Source: Candidatus Scatonaster coprocaballi
Lineage (GTDB): Bacteria; Bacillota; Clostridia; Saccharofermentanales; Saccharofermentanaceae
NCBI GenBank assembly: GCA_018064475.1
Contig: JAGHVD010000052.1
Coordinates: forward strand, 1 to 39,665
DNA: 39,665 nucleotides
Reading direction: 5' to 3'
Shown: piece after piece, positions 8,041 to 17,330 of the stretch
Position numbering within the stretch: position 1 is the first letter of the stretch
Layout of the letters: every line of letters begins with the position of its first letter
Notes under the pieces: generated by a model
Database searches by the model: none
Seen by the model: only the letters and a program-made list of their open reading frames with translations
What the model was told of the DNA's origin: nothing
Made by a program: the position numbers and the translations under genes

Positions 8041-9882
8041 TCAAGGTTTCTTCTTGTCGATAAAGGTCTGCATATCTTCTTCCAAAACCTCAAACGGAGC
8101 ACAGCCCAGATCCAGATATGCCCGATAGATTTCCTCCGGTGTGCAGATTCCATCCAGTTCTGCAATCGCATGTTCGATGATCTCGGATGTATAGATGTAT
8201 CCGAAGGCATACTCCACACAGTAACACTGCGTGGAAGACATATTACTCCAGAAAGAATCCAGATACTCCTGGCCCTGTCCGTATTTCGTGACATACCCGA
8301 GGCACTCCTCATAGGACCAACCCTCATACTCCACACCGATGGAAAGTCTAGCAGAAACAAGAACGTTGAAAAGTTGTCTGAATTTCCAGTTATTCTCGGC
8401 AAGTTCGATGTTGAACGGTGCGTAGTGAAGCATGATCCACTCTGAATACTCAGCCCATCCTTCTGCATAGGCAATACTGGTCGCAAATACCTGATACTTA
8501 TTATCCAGTTCCTCGTACTGATACTGGTGCTGATACAGGTGACCCGGATACATCTCATGTGATACAAGCGTGTACATGTCGTAGTCTGGGCTATCCACAA
8601 GCCCGGTATTCAGCCATACGGAATGCTTGGAAACATGGTCGATCGGTGAGGTCATGTAACAAGCCGGTTGCATAGACTGCGCAAACTCCTTCGGGATTTC
8701 AAATACCGAAACCTCGTTATCACTGATCTGTGGGAAATTCTCTCGCGTATAACGTTCACACCATTTGCATGCATCCTCAAAGCTCAGATGACTGAAGTCG
8801 TATTTGATACCTTTCTCTTCCCATCTAGGATAATACTCGTTATACAGTTGATCGATCTGTTGTTGCAGGAGCTCAATGCTTTCTTCCACAGAACGGCCTG
8901 AACCGGCACGAATTTGGAACAAACTCTCGTAGTATTTCTTTCCCTCTTCGGTCGACGCAAGGAAAGGCTCATCGTTGCACATGCCCTTGAGTTCTTCCAG
9001 GCGCGTACACATCATCTCCATCGTCGGGAAAAACACTGTATCCAGCAGGTTCTCATTGCGCATAATGTACTTCTCTTTGTCTGACGATTTCAGGTCCAGC
9101 GCCTCAAGTCGTTCTTCGAAAGTAGTCTTGAGAAAGTGATTATCGCGATTCTCCGCCATGTATGCACAGTCTGCAATAATGCGGTCCAGTCCTTCATCAT
9201 TCCAACCGATTCCTGCTTCACTACGAGCCTTCTCAAGGTTGACGGCTGCTTCGAAGTAGCTGTAGTAATCCTCCAAGATTTTGAAATAACGCTCCACATC
9301 CTCTTCGGTTCTGAATTGAATCAGAGAAGTCATGAGCGGATAGGAGATCTGTCGTCCCCCGGTTGGGTTAAGGATTGGTGTATACATGCTATACTGGCAC
9401 AGTTCAGCATTCGCCTTGAAGTCAAAGATCATATACTTCACAAGGCGCGCCTCGTTCGGATCCATCTGACTGAGATCCATCTTCTCCAGTTCAGCTATGA
9501 CCATCTGATAGTAGACGATTGCCTGCTGATAATCATATTCAGAAGCCATATATAGCCCGGCTGTCGGCCACTCCGAATAGTAATTCGTGGGGTTATCAAA
9601 TGTGTAGTAAGTATTCAGGATATCCGCAGATCCGACGAAATATCCAAGGTCGATCTCTTGAAGCGTCAGTTCATCATCGGTCAGTTCTTCATCAGAATTT
9701 CCGTTGATCTTGTTCCAGTCAATATAATTCGGATCTACCTGACCTTGCTCATTTGTTGTCGCTCTGGGAGGCTTCGCTACCTTGTCTATGTCGTTCTTCG
9801 TGTTACAACCGGTAAGCGGACCAATCGCCATACTAAGCACAAGTAAAAGTACACTGGTTTTCAGATGCTTCCTCAGAATCAT
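8041..9882 (-). CDS. DUF885 family lipoprotein, putative zinc metallopeptidase
   Basis: This is a 613-residue lipoprotein with lipobox LTGC and lipidated Cys26. The body belongs to the DUF885 family, recognisable by HEMYPGH (442-448), downstream YAEGWAEYSE with Glu474, and the C-terminal pattern EEIYRAYLDLG. In this family the His, His and Glu of these segments are thought to bind zinc as in gluzincin-like peptidases; the biochemical activity is not established here. It would act on the outer membrane face, perhaps on peptides. The next gene upstream on the same strand (36-base gap) is a small Cys-rich membrane protein, and beyond that lies a second DUF885 lipoprotein. The ribosome site is AAAGGA, ten bases before the ATG. 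Confidence 0.88.
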   Translation of the reverse strand: MILRKHLKTSVLLLVLSMAIGPLTGCNTKNDIDKVAKPPRATTNEQGQVDPNYIDWNKINGNSDEELTDDELTLQEIDLGYFVGSADILNTYYTFDNPTNYYSEWPTAGLYMASEYDYQQAIVYYQMVIAELEKMDLSQMDPNEARLVKYMIFDFKANAELCQYSMYTPILNPTGGRQISYPLMTSLIQFRTEEDVERYFKILEDYYSYFEAAVNLEKARSEAGIGWNDEGLDRIIADCAYMAENRDNHFLKTTFEERLEALDLKSSDKEKYIMRNENLLDTVFFPTMEMMCTRLEELKGMCNDEPFLASTEEGKKYYESLFQIRAGSGRSVEESIELLQQQIDQLYNEYYPRWEEKGIKYDFSHLSFEDACKWCERYTRENFPQISDNEVSVFEIPKEFAQSMQPACYMTSPIDHVSKHSVWLNTGLVDSPDYDMYTLVSHEMYPGHLYQHQYQYEELDNKYQVFATSIAYAEGWAEYSEWIMLHYAPFNIELAENNWKFRQLFNVLVSARLSIGVEYEGWSYEECLGYVTKYGQGQEYLDSFWSNMSSTQCYCVEYAFGYIYTSEIIEHAIAELDGICTPEEIYRAYLDLGCAPFEVLEEDMQTFIDKKKP

Positions 9883-9918
9883 GTATCCTAAATCCTTTCA
9901 GCCGTCGACAAGCAACGG

Positions 9919-10089
9919 TTACTTCGTTTTCTTCTTGTGGCAAGTATCCGCCATTGCGCAACCTGCACAACTTCCACAAGACCTTCCACGTTTTCTATCA
10001 CGTAGCATCTTCACAATGACAAGCACGACGGCTACAAGCAATATCGCCGATACCACTATTGTTCCCAGATTGTCATAGATCCATCTCAT
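9919..10089 (-). CDS. Small Cys-rich single-pass membrane protein, FeoB-associated type
   Basis: A 56-residue protein with one membrane helix (about 8-27), a basic stretch (MLRDRKRGR) and a cysteine cluster CGSCAGC near residues 38-44, plus Cys50. This layout matches the FeoB-associated Cys-rich membrane proteins, which in other genomes lie beside the ferrous iron transporter feoB. No feoB or feoA is in this window. The start at 10089 (MRWIYDN) is preferred to an upstream in-frame codon at 10128 because GAAAGG lies ten bases before it and the longer form adds an unrelated 13-residue tail. Metal binding is inferred from the cysteines only. Confidence 0.7.
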   Translation of the reverse strand: MRWIYDNLGTIVVSAILLVAVVLVIVKMLRDRKRGRSCGSCAGCAMADTCHKKKTK

Positions 10090-10108
10090 CGAATTGATGC
10101 CTTTCTGA

Positions 10109-10145
10109 TACGGCGCCCCTTCCCACACAAGAAAGAGGCGCCGTA
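10109..10145 (-). terminator. GC-rich hairpin downstream of the second DUF885 gene
   Basis: TACGGCGCC (10109-10117) and GGCGCCGTA (10137-10145) form a perfect 9-bp stem 18 bases past the stop at 10163. As with the hairpin at 4807, no T-run follows on the minus strand. It would separate the second DUF885 gene from the small Cys-rich gene. Confidence 0.5.
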
Positions 10146-10162
10146 TATGATTTTACTACATA

Positions 10163-12139
10163 TTAGTGTTGTTTTTCTACAAAGATCGGCATGTATTCTT
10201 CAAGGAGTTCATAGTAAGACGGACCCATATCCAGATAAGCCTTGTGAATCTCTGTCATCGAGTAATCATTTCCATACTTCTCCACTGCATCGTTAATGAT
10301 GTTGGTGCAATAGTAGTTTCCGAAACAGTAAGCGACAAAGTAGCATGGGATCTCCTTTGCCAGGGTTAGCGTCCAATCAGCCTGCATCTCCCACAGCTGG
10401 TCATTATAGAGCTGGGCAATTACAGTTCCGGCAAGTATGTCACTCATACGTTTCGCGCATTCTTTCAAGTCCCAACCATAGTAGTGGAAGCCCATATCCA
10501 GATATGCACCCATGTACATGTTCATGACCAGTTCAAGCAGGAGATGGTAAGCCTGATATGCAGTATAGTCGAAATCGGTATACTGCATAATATAGCTTTC
10601 GCTATAGGTGGACCAACCTTCCCTATATGCGGTAGTGCCATCAAGCATATAATAGCTCTTCGCATTCATCATGTGATAGTTGATCTCATACATATGTCCT
10701 GGGAAAGCCTCATGGCCTGCAGTTGGAACATCTGCACCACCACCCAAATCATTGACCAGCAGAAGGTTCTTCGACAACTGATCATATGGGCACTGCATAT
10801 AAGCAGCCGGTGAGAAGTTCTCACTTAAAGACTCAGGAATGTGATATACGTTGTACTGAATCTCGCCAATATCTGGGAAATCACCTCTGTACTTCTCTTT
10901 ACACAATTCCAGATCGGTCTCGAACGATCCGGTAGCAAAAGAGGCAGTTCCCATTAAGATATCTAATATCTGGTCATCCGTCATGTTTGCTGTCAGCATA
11001 TTAAACTCTTCGATATACTTCTGCATCGCCTCTTCCAAGATTTCCATTGCCTCTGGAACGGTAAGATTGGTGCCGGATTCCAACTGGAAGTACTTCTCAT
11101 AGAACTCTTTACCACCTTCCATCTCACTCAAGCTACCAGAGGTCTTCGCCGTGCCGAGAAGTGTTCGCATGTTATTGGCCAATTCTTCATAAGCGGGGAA
11201 GAAAGATGTGTCCAGAATCTCTTTGTTTCGAGCAATATACTCCTGCTTCTTCGCCTCATCCATTTCCATGTCTTTGATTCGATCCTCAAAGGTAGTATAC
11301 ATGTAATTGCCTTCGTGATTCTGATAGACTGCTTCCATAGATTCGATCGTTGTTGTCAGTTGTTGATCCGGCAAAGTATATCCCAATTCTGCACGTTTCT
11401 GTTCGTACTGGAACAAAGACTCAAAATATGGTTTCACATCGTCGAGCATCGTTAAATATCGCTCAACATCCGCTTCGTCATCAAAGAGGATTGTAGCAAA
11501 CAGAATTGGAATATTTACATTTTCTCCAGTCAGGTCGTTGAGCGGAGTAGTATAGTACGTCTCTCCTCCCAGACTGATATCCAATTGAATATCACGGATC
11601 ATCGTCTTATAGAGGATCTGATCTTCAAGTTCAAGTTCCGAATCATCGATCTCCAATAATGAAACCAGGAAATCTTCGTAGTACTGTACACCAGTTCCGT
11701 CGTCCGGCTCCCAAGGTGCAATACCTTGTTCCGGCCACTCAAAGCCATATGTCTCAGGTGTCTCGAACGAAAACTGAAACGTAAGGATATCCGTATCCTG
11801 ATACGAGTCGTTAAAGAGTTGTGCATCCAATTCATGTAGACGCGAGCTTGCTTCATCACCGAAGTATTTCTTCTCTACATCAGGAAGTGTCATCGCGGTA
11901 GTACTCGGAACCGTGTCATCTGTTGGCATGGTCTCTTCCGTAGTAGTGGTCGTGTCCGGTGGAATCGTCTCAGTCGTAGTTGTCTCTTCTGTCGTCGTAG
12001 TAGTTTGCTCGTAAATTGAGAACTTCGGTCCCTTCTTCTTGCCGCCATCTTTAGATGTGCATGCGCAACTCATCAGAATAGAAAGGATCAGCGTGAAGCT
12101 TCCCATTGTGCGAAGAATTCTAGTAGATGTCTTCTTCAT
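10163..12139 (-). CDS. Second DUF885 family lipoprotein
   Basis: This is a 658-residue lipoprotein. The signal ends in ILMSC (Cys25; Cys27 is an alternative). It is followed by a Thr/Glu/Pro-rich spacer of about 55 residues (runs of Thr), then the DUF885 body with HEAFPGH (476-482), YREGWSTYSES with Glu507, and IHKAYLDMG near the C-terminus. It is a clear paralogue of the 8041-9882 protein, sharing the metal-site pattern, but is quite diverged and has a much longer surface spacer. GGAGG lies ten bases before the ATG. A -10/-35 pair is found just upstream, so this gene probably has its own promoter. Peptidase activity is inferred from family resemblance, not shown. Confidence 0.87.
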   Translation of the reverse strand: MKKTSTRILRTMGSFTLILSILMSCACTSKDGGKKKGPKFSIYEQTTTTTEETTTTETIPPDTTTTTEETMPTDDTVPSTTAMTLPDVEKKYFGDEASSRLHELDAQLFNDSYQDTDILTFQFSFETPETYGFEWPEQGIAPWEPDDGTGVQYYEDFLVSLLEIDDSELELEDQILYKTMIRDIQLDISLGGETYYTTPLNDLTGENVNIPILFATILFDDEADVERYLTMLDDVKPYFESLFQYEQKRAELGYTLPDQQLTTTIESMEAVYQNHEGNYMYTTFEDRIKDMEMDEAKKQEYIARNKEILDTSFFPAYEELANNMRTLLGTAKTSGSLSEMEGGKEFYEKYFQLESGTNLTVPEAMEILEEAMQKYIEEFNMLTANMTDDQILDILMGTASFATGSFETDLELCKEKYRGDFPDIGEIQYNVYHIPESLSENFSPAAYMQCPYDQLSKNLLLVNDLGGGADVPTAGHEAFPGHMYEINYHMMNAKSYYMLDGTTAYREGWSTYSESYIMQYTDFDYTAYQAYHLLLELVMNMYMGAYLDMGFHYYGWDLKECAKRMSDILAGTVIAQLYNDQLWEMQADWTLTLAKEIPCYFVAYCFGNYYCTNIINDAVEKYGNDYSMTEIHKAYLDMGPSYYELLEEYMPIFVEKQH

Positions 12140-12168
12140 AGTTTCTTTTCCTCCATATGTTTGTATAC

Positions 12169-12196
12169 ATTATATGCCTATCACTGATTATGTGAC
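12169..12196 (-). promoter_or_regulatory. Candidate promoter of the second DUF885 lipoprotein gene
   Basis: Minus strand: TATAAT (12169-12174), 16-base spacer, GTCACA (12191-12196). The -10 is consensus and the -35 matches four of six bases; the -10 lies 29 bases from the start codon at 12139. Confidence 0.5.
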
Positions 12197-12224
12197 GATT
12201 ACGTTTCTCCATCCGTTGCATTTT

Positions 12225-13394
12225 CTATGCACGAACACGTTCACTGCGGTAAGTCAGAAGTGTCACAATCAGAACACCAACAGCAAGGATCAGCAGGGAC
12301 ACCGCTACGTTGAGCATATTCACAAGACTTGCCCTTCCATTCAACAGATCTTGGAATATCAGGCAAAGATTATAGACCGGGATAAAGTAGTGGATGGCCG
12401 GTGAGACGCCAAAGCGGAACATGGACATCAATGCAGATACCGTACAGATCAAAGTAACCGGAATCTGAGCTGTCTGAGCCTGGCTGACATCCTTACAGAA
12501 CAATGAGATCAGTACACCTAGGTTCGAGAAGAAGTAGCTAAGTAGGATTGTATAGGCCAAGATCAAGAGCACCTGTACAAGTGTGATATGTACGTCCGCA
12601 AATCCAAATAGATCTCTCGTTCCGAGTTGCTTGCGGATCTTACTTCCCACCACATCCAGGCCGATATAGATCATGCTGCTCACCAAACTGATTACGCTGA
12701 CAGACAGCACCTTGCCCATAATCAGGCTCAATGGTTTGACCGGAGACAGCATCACTTGGTAGAACGTGCCTCGCGACTTATCACCGGCCACCGTGTCACT
12801 CGCAAAGTTCGAAATATTAGCAGTGAGCGGCAAGACCAGCATATATGGGAGTAGCATCGCAATCAGCAGGTTCGAGTCTTCCTTCTCCTTAATATCCACA
12901 AATTCGATTTCTCGAAACTGAACTCCTTCATAATCTCTCTTCGTCAAGTTGGCAAATGCATCGCGTACGAAGGATTCTGCACTCATCTTCAGATAGTTCG
13001 AGATAGTGTTGTGTTCGTAATAGTAGATCCTTACGCAGGGTGAATCGGTCTTCTTCACGGGGTCCGTCACTTCAGAGAAATCTACCAGTACGTCACATTT
13101 CTGAAAATCACTTGTCTTGATAAACTCCTCAGCCTTCATAGAAGTTGGCTTGACCCATATTTCGTGGTCATCCATCGTTCCGATGTTGTATGTACCGATC
13201 TGCATGCCGCTGAAATACATCTGGTACACCTCTACGTCTTGCTCCTCCTCCGAATTTGTCTTCGGTTGGAGAAATGTCATCGTAACAGTAAGTGCTAAAG
13301 AAATAATCGGCAAAAGAACAAAGCCAAGAAGCAAGCCCTTGTCCTTGAGTATCTTTCTCATTTCATGACCAAATATTGTTCCTAAACCATGCAT
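12225..13394 (-). CDS. ABC-2 type transporter permease (NatB-like), second permease
   Basis: A 389-residue integral membrane protein. It has an N-terminal membrane helix (about 19-42), a large external loop to about 175, and then about five further helices. The segment AGDKSRGTFYQVMLSPVKP after the second helix is the typical cytoplasmic coupling segment of ABC-2/NatB-type permeases. It begins four bases after the ATPase stop and ends the operon. The ribosome site is weak, so translation may be coupled to the ATPase gene. With the first permease it could make a heterodimeric exporter; the substrate is unknown. Confidence 0.88.
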   Translation of the reverse strand: MHGLGTIFGHEMRKILKDKGLLLGFVLLPIISLALTVTMTFLQPKTNSEEEQDVEVYQMYFSGMQIGTYNIGTMDDHEIWVKPTSMKAEEFIKTSDFQKCDVLVDFSEVTDPVKKTDSPCVRIYYYEHNTISNYLKMSAESFVRDAFANLTKRDYEGVQFREIEFVDIKEKEDSNLLIAMLLPYMLVLPLTANISNFASDTVAGDKSRGTFYQVMLSPVKPLSLIMGKVLSVSVISLVSSMIYIGLDVVGSKIRKQLGTRDLFGFADVHITLVQVLLILAYTILLSYFFSNLGVLISLFCKDVSQAQTAQIPVTLICTVSALMSMFRFGVSPAIHYFIPVYNLCLIFQDLLNGRASLVNMLNVAVSLLILAVGVLIVTLLTYRSERVRA

Positions 13395-13398
13395 ATGA

Positions 13399-14160
13399 TC
13401 ACTTATTATTCTTTCCGATAATCGTCTGTTCTTCGTGATTATCCTTATATAACTTCAAGAAAGCCTCCTCAACTGTCTCCACATTCTGACTGGAGGCAAG
13501 TTCTGACATCGGACCTTCGAACACGCTGCGTCCGTCAACAACAATTCCTACCTTATCAGCTAGGCGGCGGGCAAGATCCAGTATATGTGTACTCAGAATG
13601 ATGCACTTTCCTTCACTTCTCAGCTTCACCAGATATTCCTCAATCAGATGTTGCGTCAAAATATCCAGGCCGTTAGTCGGCTCGTCGAAAATAATCGTAT
13701 CTGGATCATGAAGCAGGCAAATAGCAATGGATGTTTTCTGCTTCATACCGGTTGAGAATGTTTCGTAACGTCTGTTACCGAAATCCTTAATGCCAAAATA
13801 TTCGAAGAGCTGATCTCGACGAGCGACGATCTGCTCTCGGCTCATCTCGTAGAGGTGTCCATAGTAATCCGCCAATTCATTGGGCGTGAACTGTCCGTCC
13901 AGACGGATCTCATTGGTCAGGAACGCGATGCGTCGACGGATATTCTCCTCGTCTTTTTCAAGCGGAACATGATCATATTCAATCTTTCCGGAAGTCGGCG
14001 TCAGCAACGTCGAGATCATACGCATCGTAGTTGTTTTGCCAGCGCCATTCGGGCCAAGTAAAGCGTAGATCTCTCCGTCTTCAATCGTAAGGTTAACGTC
14101 CTTCACGGCCTCCACCTTGTTCTTTCGGAAGGTCTTCTTAAGATGTTCAATCGTAATCAT
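13399..14160 (-). CDS. ABC transporter ATP-binding protein (NatA-like)
   Basis: A 253-residue ABC ATPase with Walker A GPNGAGKTT (36-44), signature FSTGMKQ (135-141, the STGM variant common in NatA-type proteins), Walker B TIIFDEP (155-161) and the H-loop LSTHI. It energises the two flanking permeases. The start at 14160 overlaps the stop of the upstream permease as ATGA, and AAAGGAG is six bases upstream; a longer frame with 14 extra residues lacks its own ribosome site. Such exporters move sodium, peptides, antibiotics or lipids; nothing here fixes the substrate. Confidence 0.93.
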   Translation of the reverse strand: MITIEHLKKTFRKNKVEAVKDVNLTIEDGEIYALLGPNGAGKTTTMRMISTLLTPTSGKIEYDHVPLEKDEENIRRRIAFLTNEIRLDGQFTPNELADYYGHLYEMSREQIVARRDQLFEYFGIKDFGNRRYETFSTGMKQKTSIAICLLHDPDTIIFDEPTNGLDILTQHLIEEYLVKLRSEGKCIILSTHILDLARRLADKVGIVVDGRSVFEGPMSELASSQNVETVEEAFLKLYKDNHEEQTIIGKNNK

Positions 14161-15290
14161 TCGTGACTCCTTTCCCACAATCTCCTCGACAAGATCACAC
14201 ATAGGATGCTCACCAATATCGCGATGCCTATGCTACCAAGAACCGGTGCAACCTGAATCTGGTTCTTACAAGTATCTTTCATAAGTAGGGAAAAATTCGT
14301 GATTGGAATATATTTCAGAATACTCGTATGTGTAAATGACGGAATCATCGAAGCAAATGAAACGACGATCATGCCCAGAGAGCCAAAGAGCGCCGTCTTC
14401 TTCGTCTCTGGGAAAGCCGATGCAATAATGGCGAATATTCCCGTGATCAGCATAGAAATACTTAACATTAATCCAAGAAGAACCAGTAACCACATCGCAT
14501 TTCCATCAATGCTTCTTGCTATCAGACGGAAGTCCGATCTCGCCCACAGATAGAGTCCCGCGATTGTGCCCAGACACCCCATGAAACCTGCCAAGAAAAT
14601 CTGCGTACCGATTACGAATACTTTGCCGAACAAAACTGTATGTAATGGCGTCGGGCAGAGCACCAGCGTATCGAAGGTCTGTCGCTCTTTCTCACCGGTA
14701 ATGGAGTGTCCTGACATCGTCATGGCATTACTGGCCATAGAAAGGAAAAGGATCATGCCCACGACACCAACTACCTGATCGAGAACATTGTCCAGCATTT
14801 CTTCATCTGTAGAGAGATTGACCATTTTTGTTTCCGGTTGAGATGCAAGATAGCGCGCATGCACCTCCTCGCCTTCGAGGAAAAAACTCAGTTCTTTGCC
14901 AAGATCTGCTGTCTCTTGCATCGCTTTGGAAGAGGAAAGTAGGTTCGAATCATAGATACCGGTAATATCATTGTCACCAATGACCAGTGCAATATCTGGA
15001 TTCCCATGATGGACATCTGATTTTGCTATCTCGATGTCACCAACTTCGCAGTTGAAAGAAGGATATCGCTCAGTCAAACTTGTAACGTAAGCACGCTGTT
15101 CCTCCGTCTGACAGTAGATCTTACCGTTGTAGGAGCTGGTACTTGTACGAACTGAATGAAGTCCCCAGAACAAGAACAACATCAGCACGAATGGCACTAT
15201 AATGACAAGGACGAGCTGTATCGGTGTCTTACAGATCTTCCGCCATTCGCTATAAACAATATGGCTTGCAAGATGTTTCTTCCTATTCAT
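14157..15290 (-). CDS. ABC-2 type transporter permease (NatB-like), first permease
   Basis: A 377-residue membrane protein with an N-terminal helix (about 24-45), a long external segment to about 170 and roughly five or six C-terminal helices. The segment TGEKERQTFDTLVLCPTPL is the conserved ABC-2 coupling region. The ATG at 15290 is chosen because AAAGAG is five bases upstream; the in-frame GTG at 15296 would sit almost on that site. It starts 10 bases after the ligase gene and overlaps the ATPase start by four bases, so the four genes 17112 to 12225 form one operon. It differs from the second permease in sequence, indicating a heterodimer rather than a recent duplication. Confidence 0.88.
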   Translation of the reverse strand: MNRKKHLASHIVYSEWRKICKTPIQLVLVIIVPFVLMLFLFWGLHSVRTSTSSYNGKIYCQTEEQRAYVTSLTERYPSFNCEVGDIEIAKSDVHHGNPDIALVIGDNDITGIYDSNLLSSSKAMQETADLGKELSFFLEGEEVHARYLASQPETKMVNLSTDEEMLDNVLDQVVGVVGMILFLSMASNAMTMSGHSITGEKERQTFDTLVLCPTPLHTVLFGKVFVIGTQIFLAGFMGCLGTIAGLYLWARSDFRLIARSIDGNAMWLLVLLGLMLSISMLITGIFAIIASAFPETKKTALFGSLGMIVVSFASMIPSFTHTSILKYIPITNFSLLMKDTCKNQIQVAPVLGSIGIAILVSILCVILSRRLWERSHE

Positions 15291-15300
15291 ACACACTCTT

Positions 15301-17112
15301 TCATGCTTCGGACGATTTCATATCGGCCAATGCCTTCTTCTCCATTGCTCGATAGTCGATCTTGCCGATGAGCGTCTTGGGGAAATCCGTGCAGAATTCA
15401 TACTCGACCGGACATGCATACGGGATCAGATTCTCTTTGCAGGAAGCCATCAGCGCTTGTCGGATAATTTCTTTCTGCTCGTCCGTTGCCTGCTTATCGC
15501 GAAGTACAATATAAGCTTTCACAACATGAATGCGATAGGGATCCGGAATCGCCACTACGCAAGCCATATCTACTTCTCGATGATTGGTCAGCACGTTCTC
15601 GATCATGCTCGGGAAGACCGGAACACCGGACACCTTGATGATTCGCTTAATTCGTTGGTCGAAATAGAAGAAACCATCCGCATCGCGGTGACCCATATCG
15701 CCGCTATGTACCCAACGTCGGCCGTCAGAATGTGTGTGGATGGCCATATCCGTGGCCTCCGGATCATTCAGATACTTAAGCATCATCGTCTGGCCGCTGA
15801 CGCAGATCTCACCTTTCTCACCAATCGGCACTTCCTCTTCTGTGCCTTCCTTCACGATCATCATGTCGATGCCGGGAAGTGGCACACCTACTGAACCTGC
15901 GCGACATTTCATCTCTGGATTGACCGCACAGACCGTTACCGTCTCTGTCAGACCGTAGCCTTCTCTCAGAGAAATATTCGCACCGCGTTCGCGGATAAAT
16001 GTCTCGAATCGTTTCCTCAGATCATCCGGTATCGCGTCTCCACCACAGAAGCAATGCTTCAAGAAGCCAAGTTTCGCTTTCTTCAGTTTCTCGCTCTTCA
16101 GTAGGCCTTCGTACAAAGTAGGCACCGCCGAAATCAGCTGCGGTTTCTCCTTACAGATGACGGTTGCCAGATCGTCCGGCTTAAATGTCGGCACCAGAAG
16201 AATACTGATGGCCGAACCGAGCATACCGTGCATGCCCATGCAAAGGCCGAAACCGTGGAACAGTGGCAGGACCGATACCATCGTTAGTTCCGGAAAGTGT
16301 TCCGGGTCTTCGAACGGATTCGGTGCGCGCACGATCTGCGGAACTACCACGGCCAGCATATTCATATTCGTAGAAGACAGTACCACGATCTTCGGGGCGC
16401 CGGTCGTTCCACCACTATGCAGGTAGAGTGCCGGATCATCCGGGCTGATCGGTCGCACATATGGCTCTTCTTTCTTCTCCGGCACATCTTCAAAAGCACT
16501 GTTCCAGTCATAGGTGCCATTGAGTTTGCCCTTTCGAAGCATCTCACCATGTTCGATCAGGGTCATGTACGGAATGTAGAAACTATCTAGTGGGAAGGAA
16601 GGAATCTTCTTCCCCTTCGTCATTCGGAACGCAAGTGATTTTGCCGCAGAAAGATAATCCGCAATGGAGCAGACAATGACCAACCCAGGATTCATCTCTT
16701 CCAGCATATCTTGACACTTCGGGAGGAATGCATCCAAGATCAGCAAGCATTCACTGTCCGTCTGCTTCATGAACGTACGCAGTTCCTCAGGCGGTGTCTT
16801 CGGATGAACCATATTCGAGATGGCACCGAGTTTATTGAGAGCATACACAGCCACAACGGCCTGCGGAATATTCGGAAGGCAGACAGTCACCACAGTTCCG
16901 GCACCGACATTACAGTCTTCCAGGGCAGATGCCATCGTATCTACTTCAAACAGCAATTCAGAGAAGGTGATTCTTGTACCTTCGAAGATCACGGCACGAC
17001 GATTCGGAAAAACTTTGGTCGTCCGTAGGAGCATCTCATATAACGTTAGATCCGGATTCTGTGCTTCTCCGGTCATCTCTTTATCGTATTGGTCAAGCCA
17101 AGATCGATCCAT
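15301..17112 (-). CDS. AMP-forming acyl-CoA synthetase-like ligase (ANL superfamily)
   Basis: A 603-residue ANL-family enzyme, which activates a carboxylic acid as an acyl-adenylate. Motifs in order: LHSGGTTGAPK (about 231-241, ATP-binding), GYGLTE, HSGDMG (ATP/ribose aspartate), RIKRIIKVSG hinge, and the C-terminal catalytic Lys584 in TLIGKIDYR. Its size fits fatty or aryl acyl-CoA synthetases. The substrate cannot be read from the sequence. It is the first gene of an operon with an ABC-2 exporter, with only 10 bases to the next start. That arrangement hints that the ligase modifies or loads something the exporter handles, or that both respond to a membrane lipid condition. AAGGAAG lies nine bases before the ATG. 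Confidence 0.9.
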   Translation of the reverse strand: MDRSWLDQYDKEMTGEAQNPDLTLYEMLLRTTKVFPNRRAVIFEGTRITFSELLFEVDTMASALEDCNVGAGTVVTVCLPNIPQAVVAVYALNKLGAISNMVHPKTPPEELRTFMKQTDSECLLILDAFLPKCQDMLEEMNPGLVIVCSIADYLSAAKSLAFRMTKGKKIPSFPLDSFYIPYMTLIEHGEMLRKGKLNGTYDWNSAFEDVPEKKEEPYVRPISPDDPALYLHSGGTTGAPKIVVLSSTNMNMLAVVVPQIVRAPNPFEDPEHFPELTMVSVLPLFHGFGLCMGMHGMLGSAISILLVPTFKPDDLATVICKEKPQLISAVPTLYEGLLKSEKLKKAKLGFLKHCFCGGDAIPDDLRKRFETFIRERGANISLREGYGLTETVTVCAVNPEMKCRAGSVGVPLPGIDMMIVKEGTEEEVPIGEKGEICVSGQTMMLKYLNDPEATDMAIHTHSDGRRWVHSGDMGHRDADGFFYFDQRIKRIIKVSGVPVFPSMIENVLTNHREVDMACVVAIPDPYRIHVVKAYIVLRDKQATDEQKEIIRQALMASCKENLIPYACPVEYEFCTDFPKTLIGKIDYRAMEKKALADMKSSEA

Positions 17113-17330
17113 GTGTATCTACTTCCTTATTTTAGTCAACAATCCATAACATTCTACCTAATTTTGCCAAAAAAAGAAATACCAAGGCGCGTATGCTTCA
17201 GCATGGCATCAGCCATTGACAGGGTCGGTGGTTCTCCAATCGAAAACCGGATGAAAGATTCGCCGATTCGTGATACCATTGTTTCAGTGATTCTGACTTC
17301 GTGCACCCGAAATAAGGAGGACACACGCGT

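Noticed and set aside
17113-17330. TTGACA at about 17217 upstream of radA as a promoter
   Set aside because: No acceptable -10 occurs 16-18 bases downstream, so the hexamer is probably chance.
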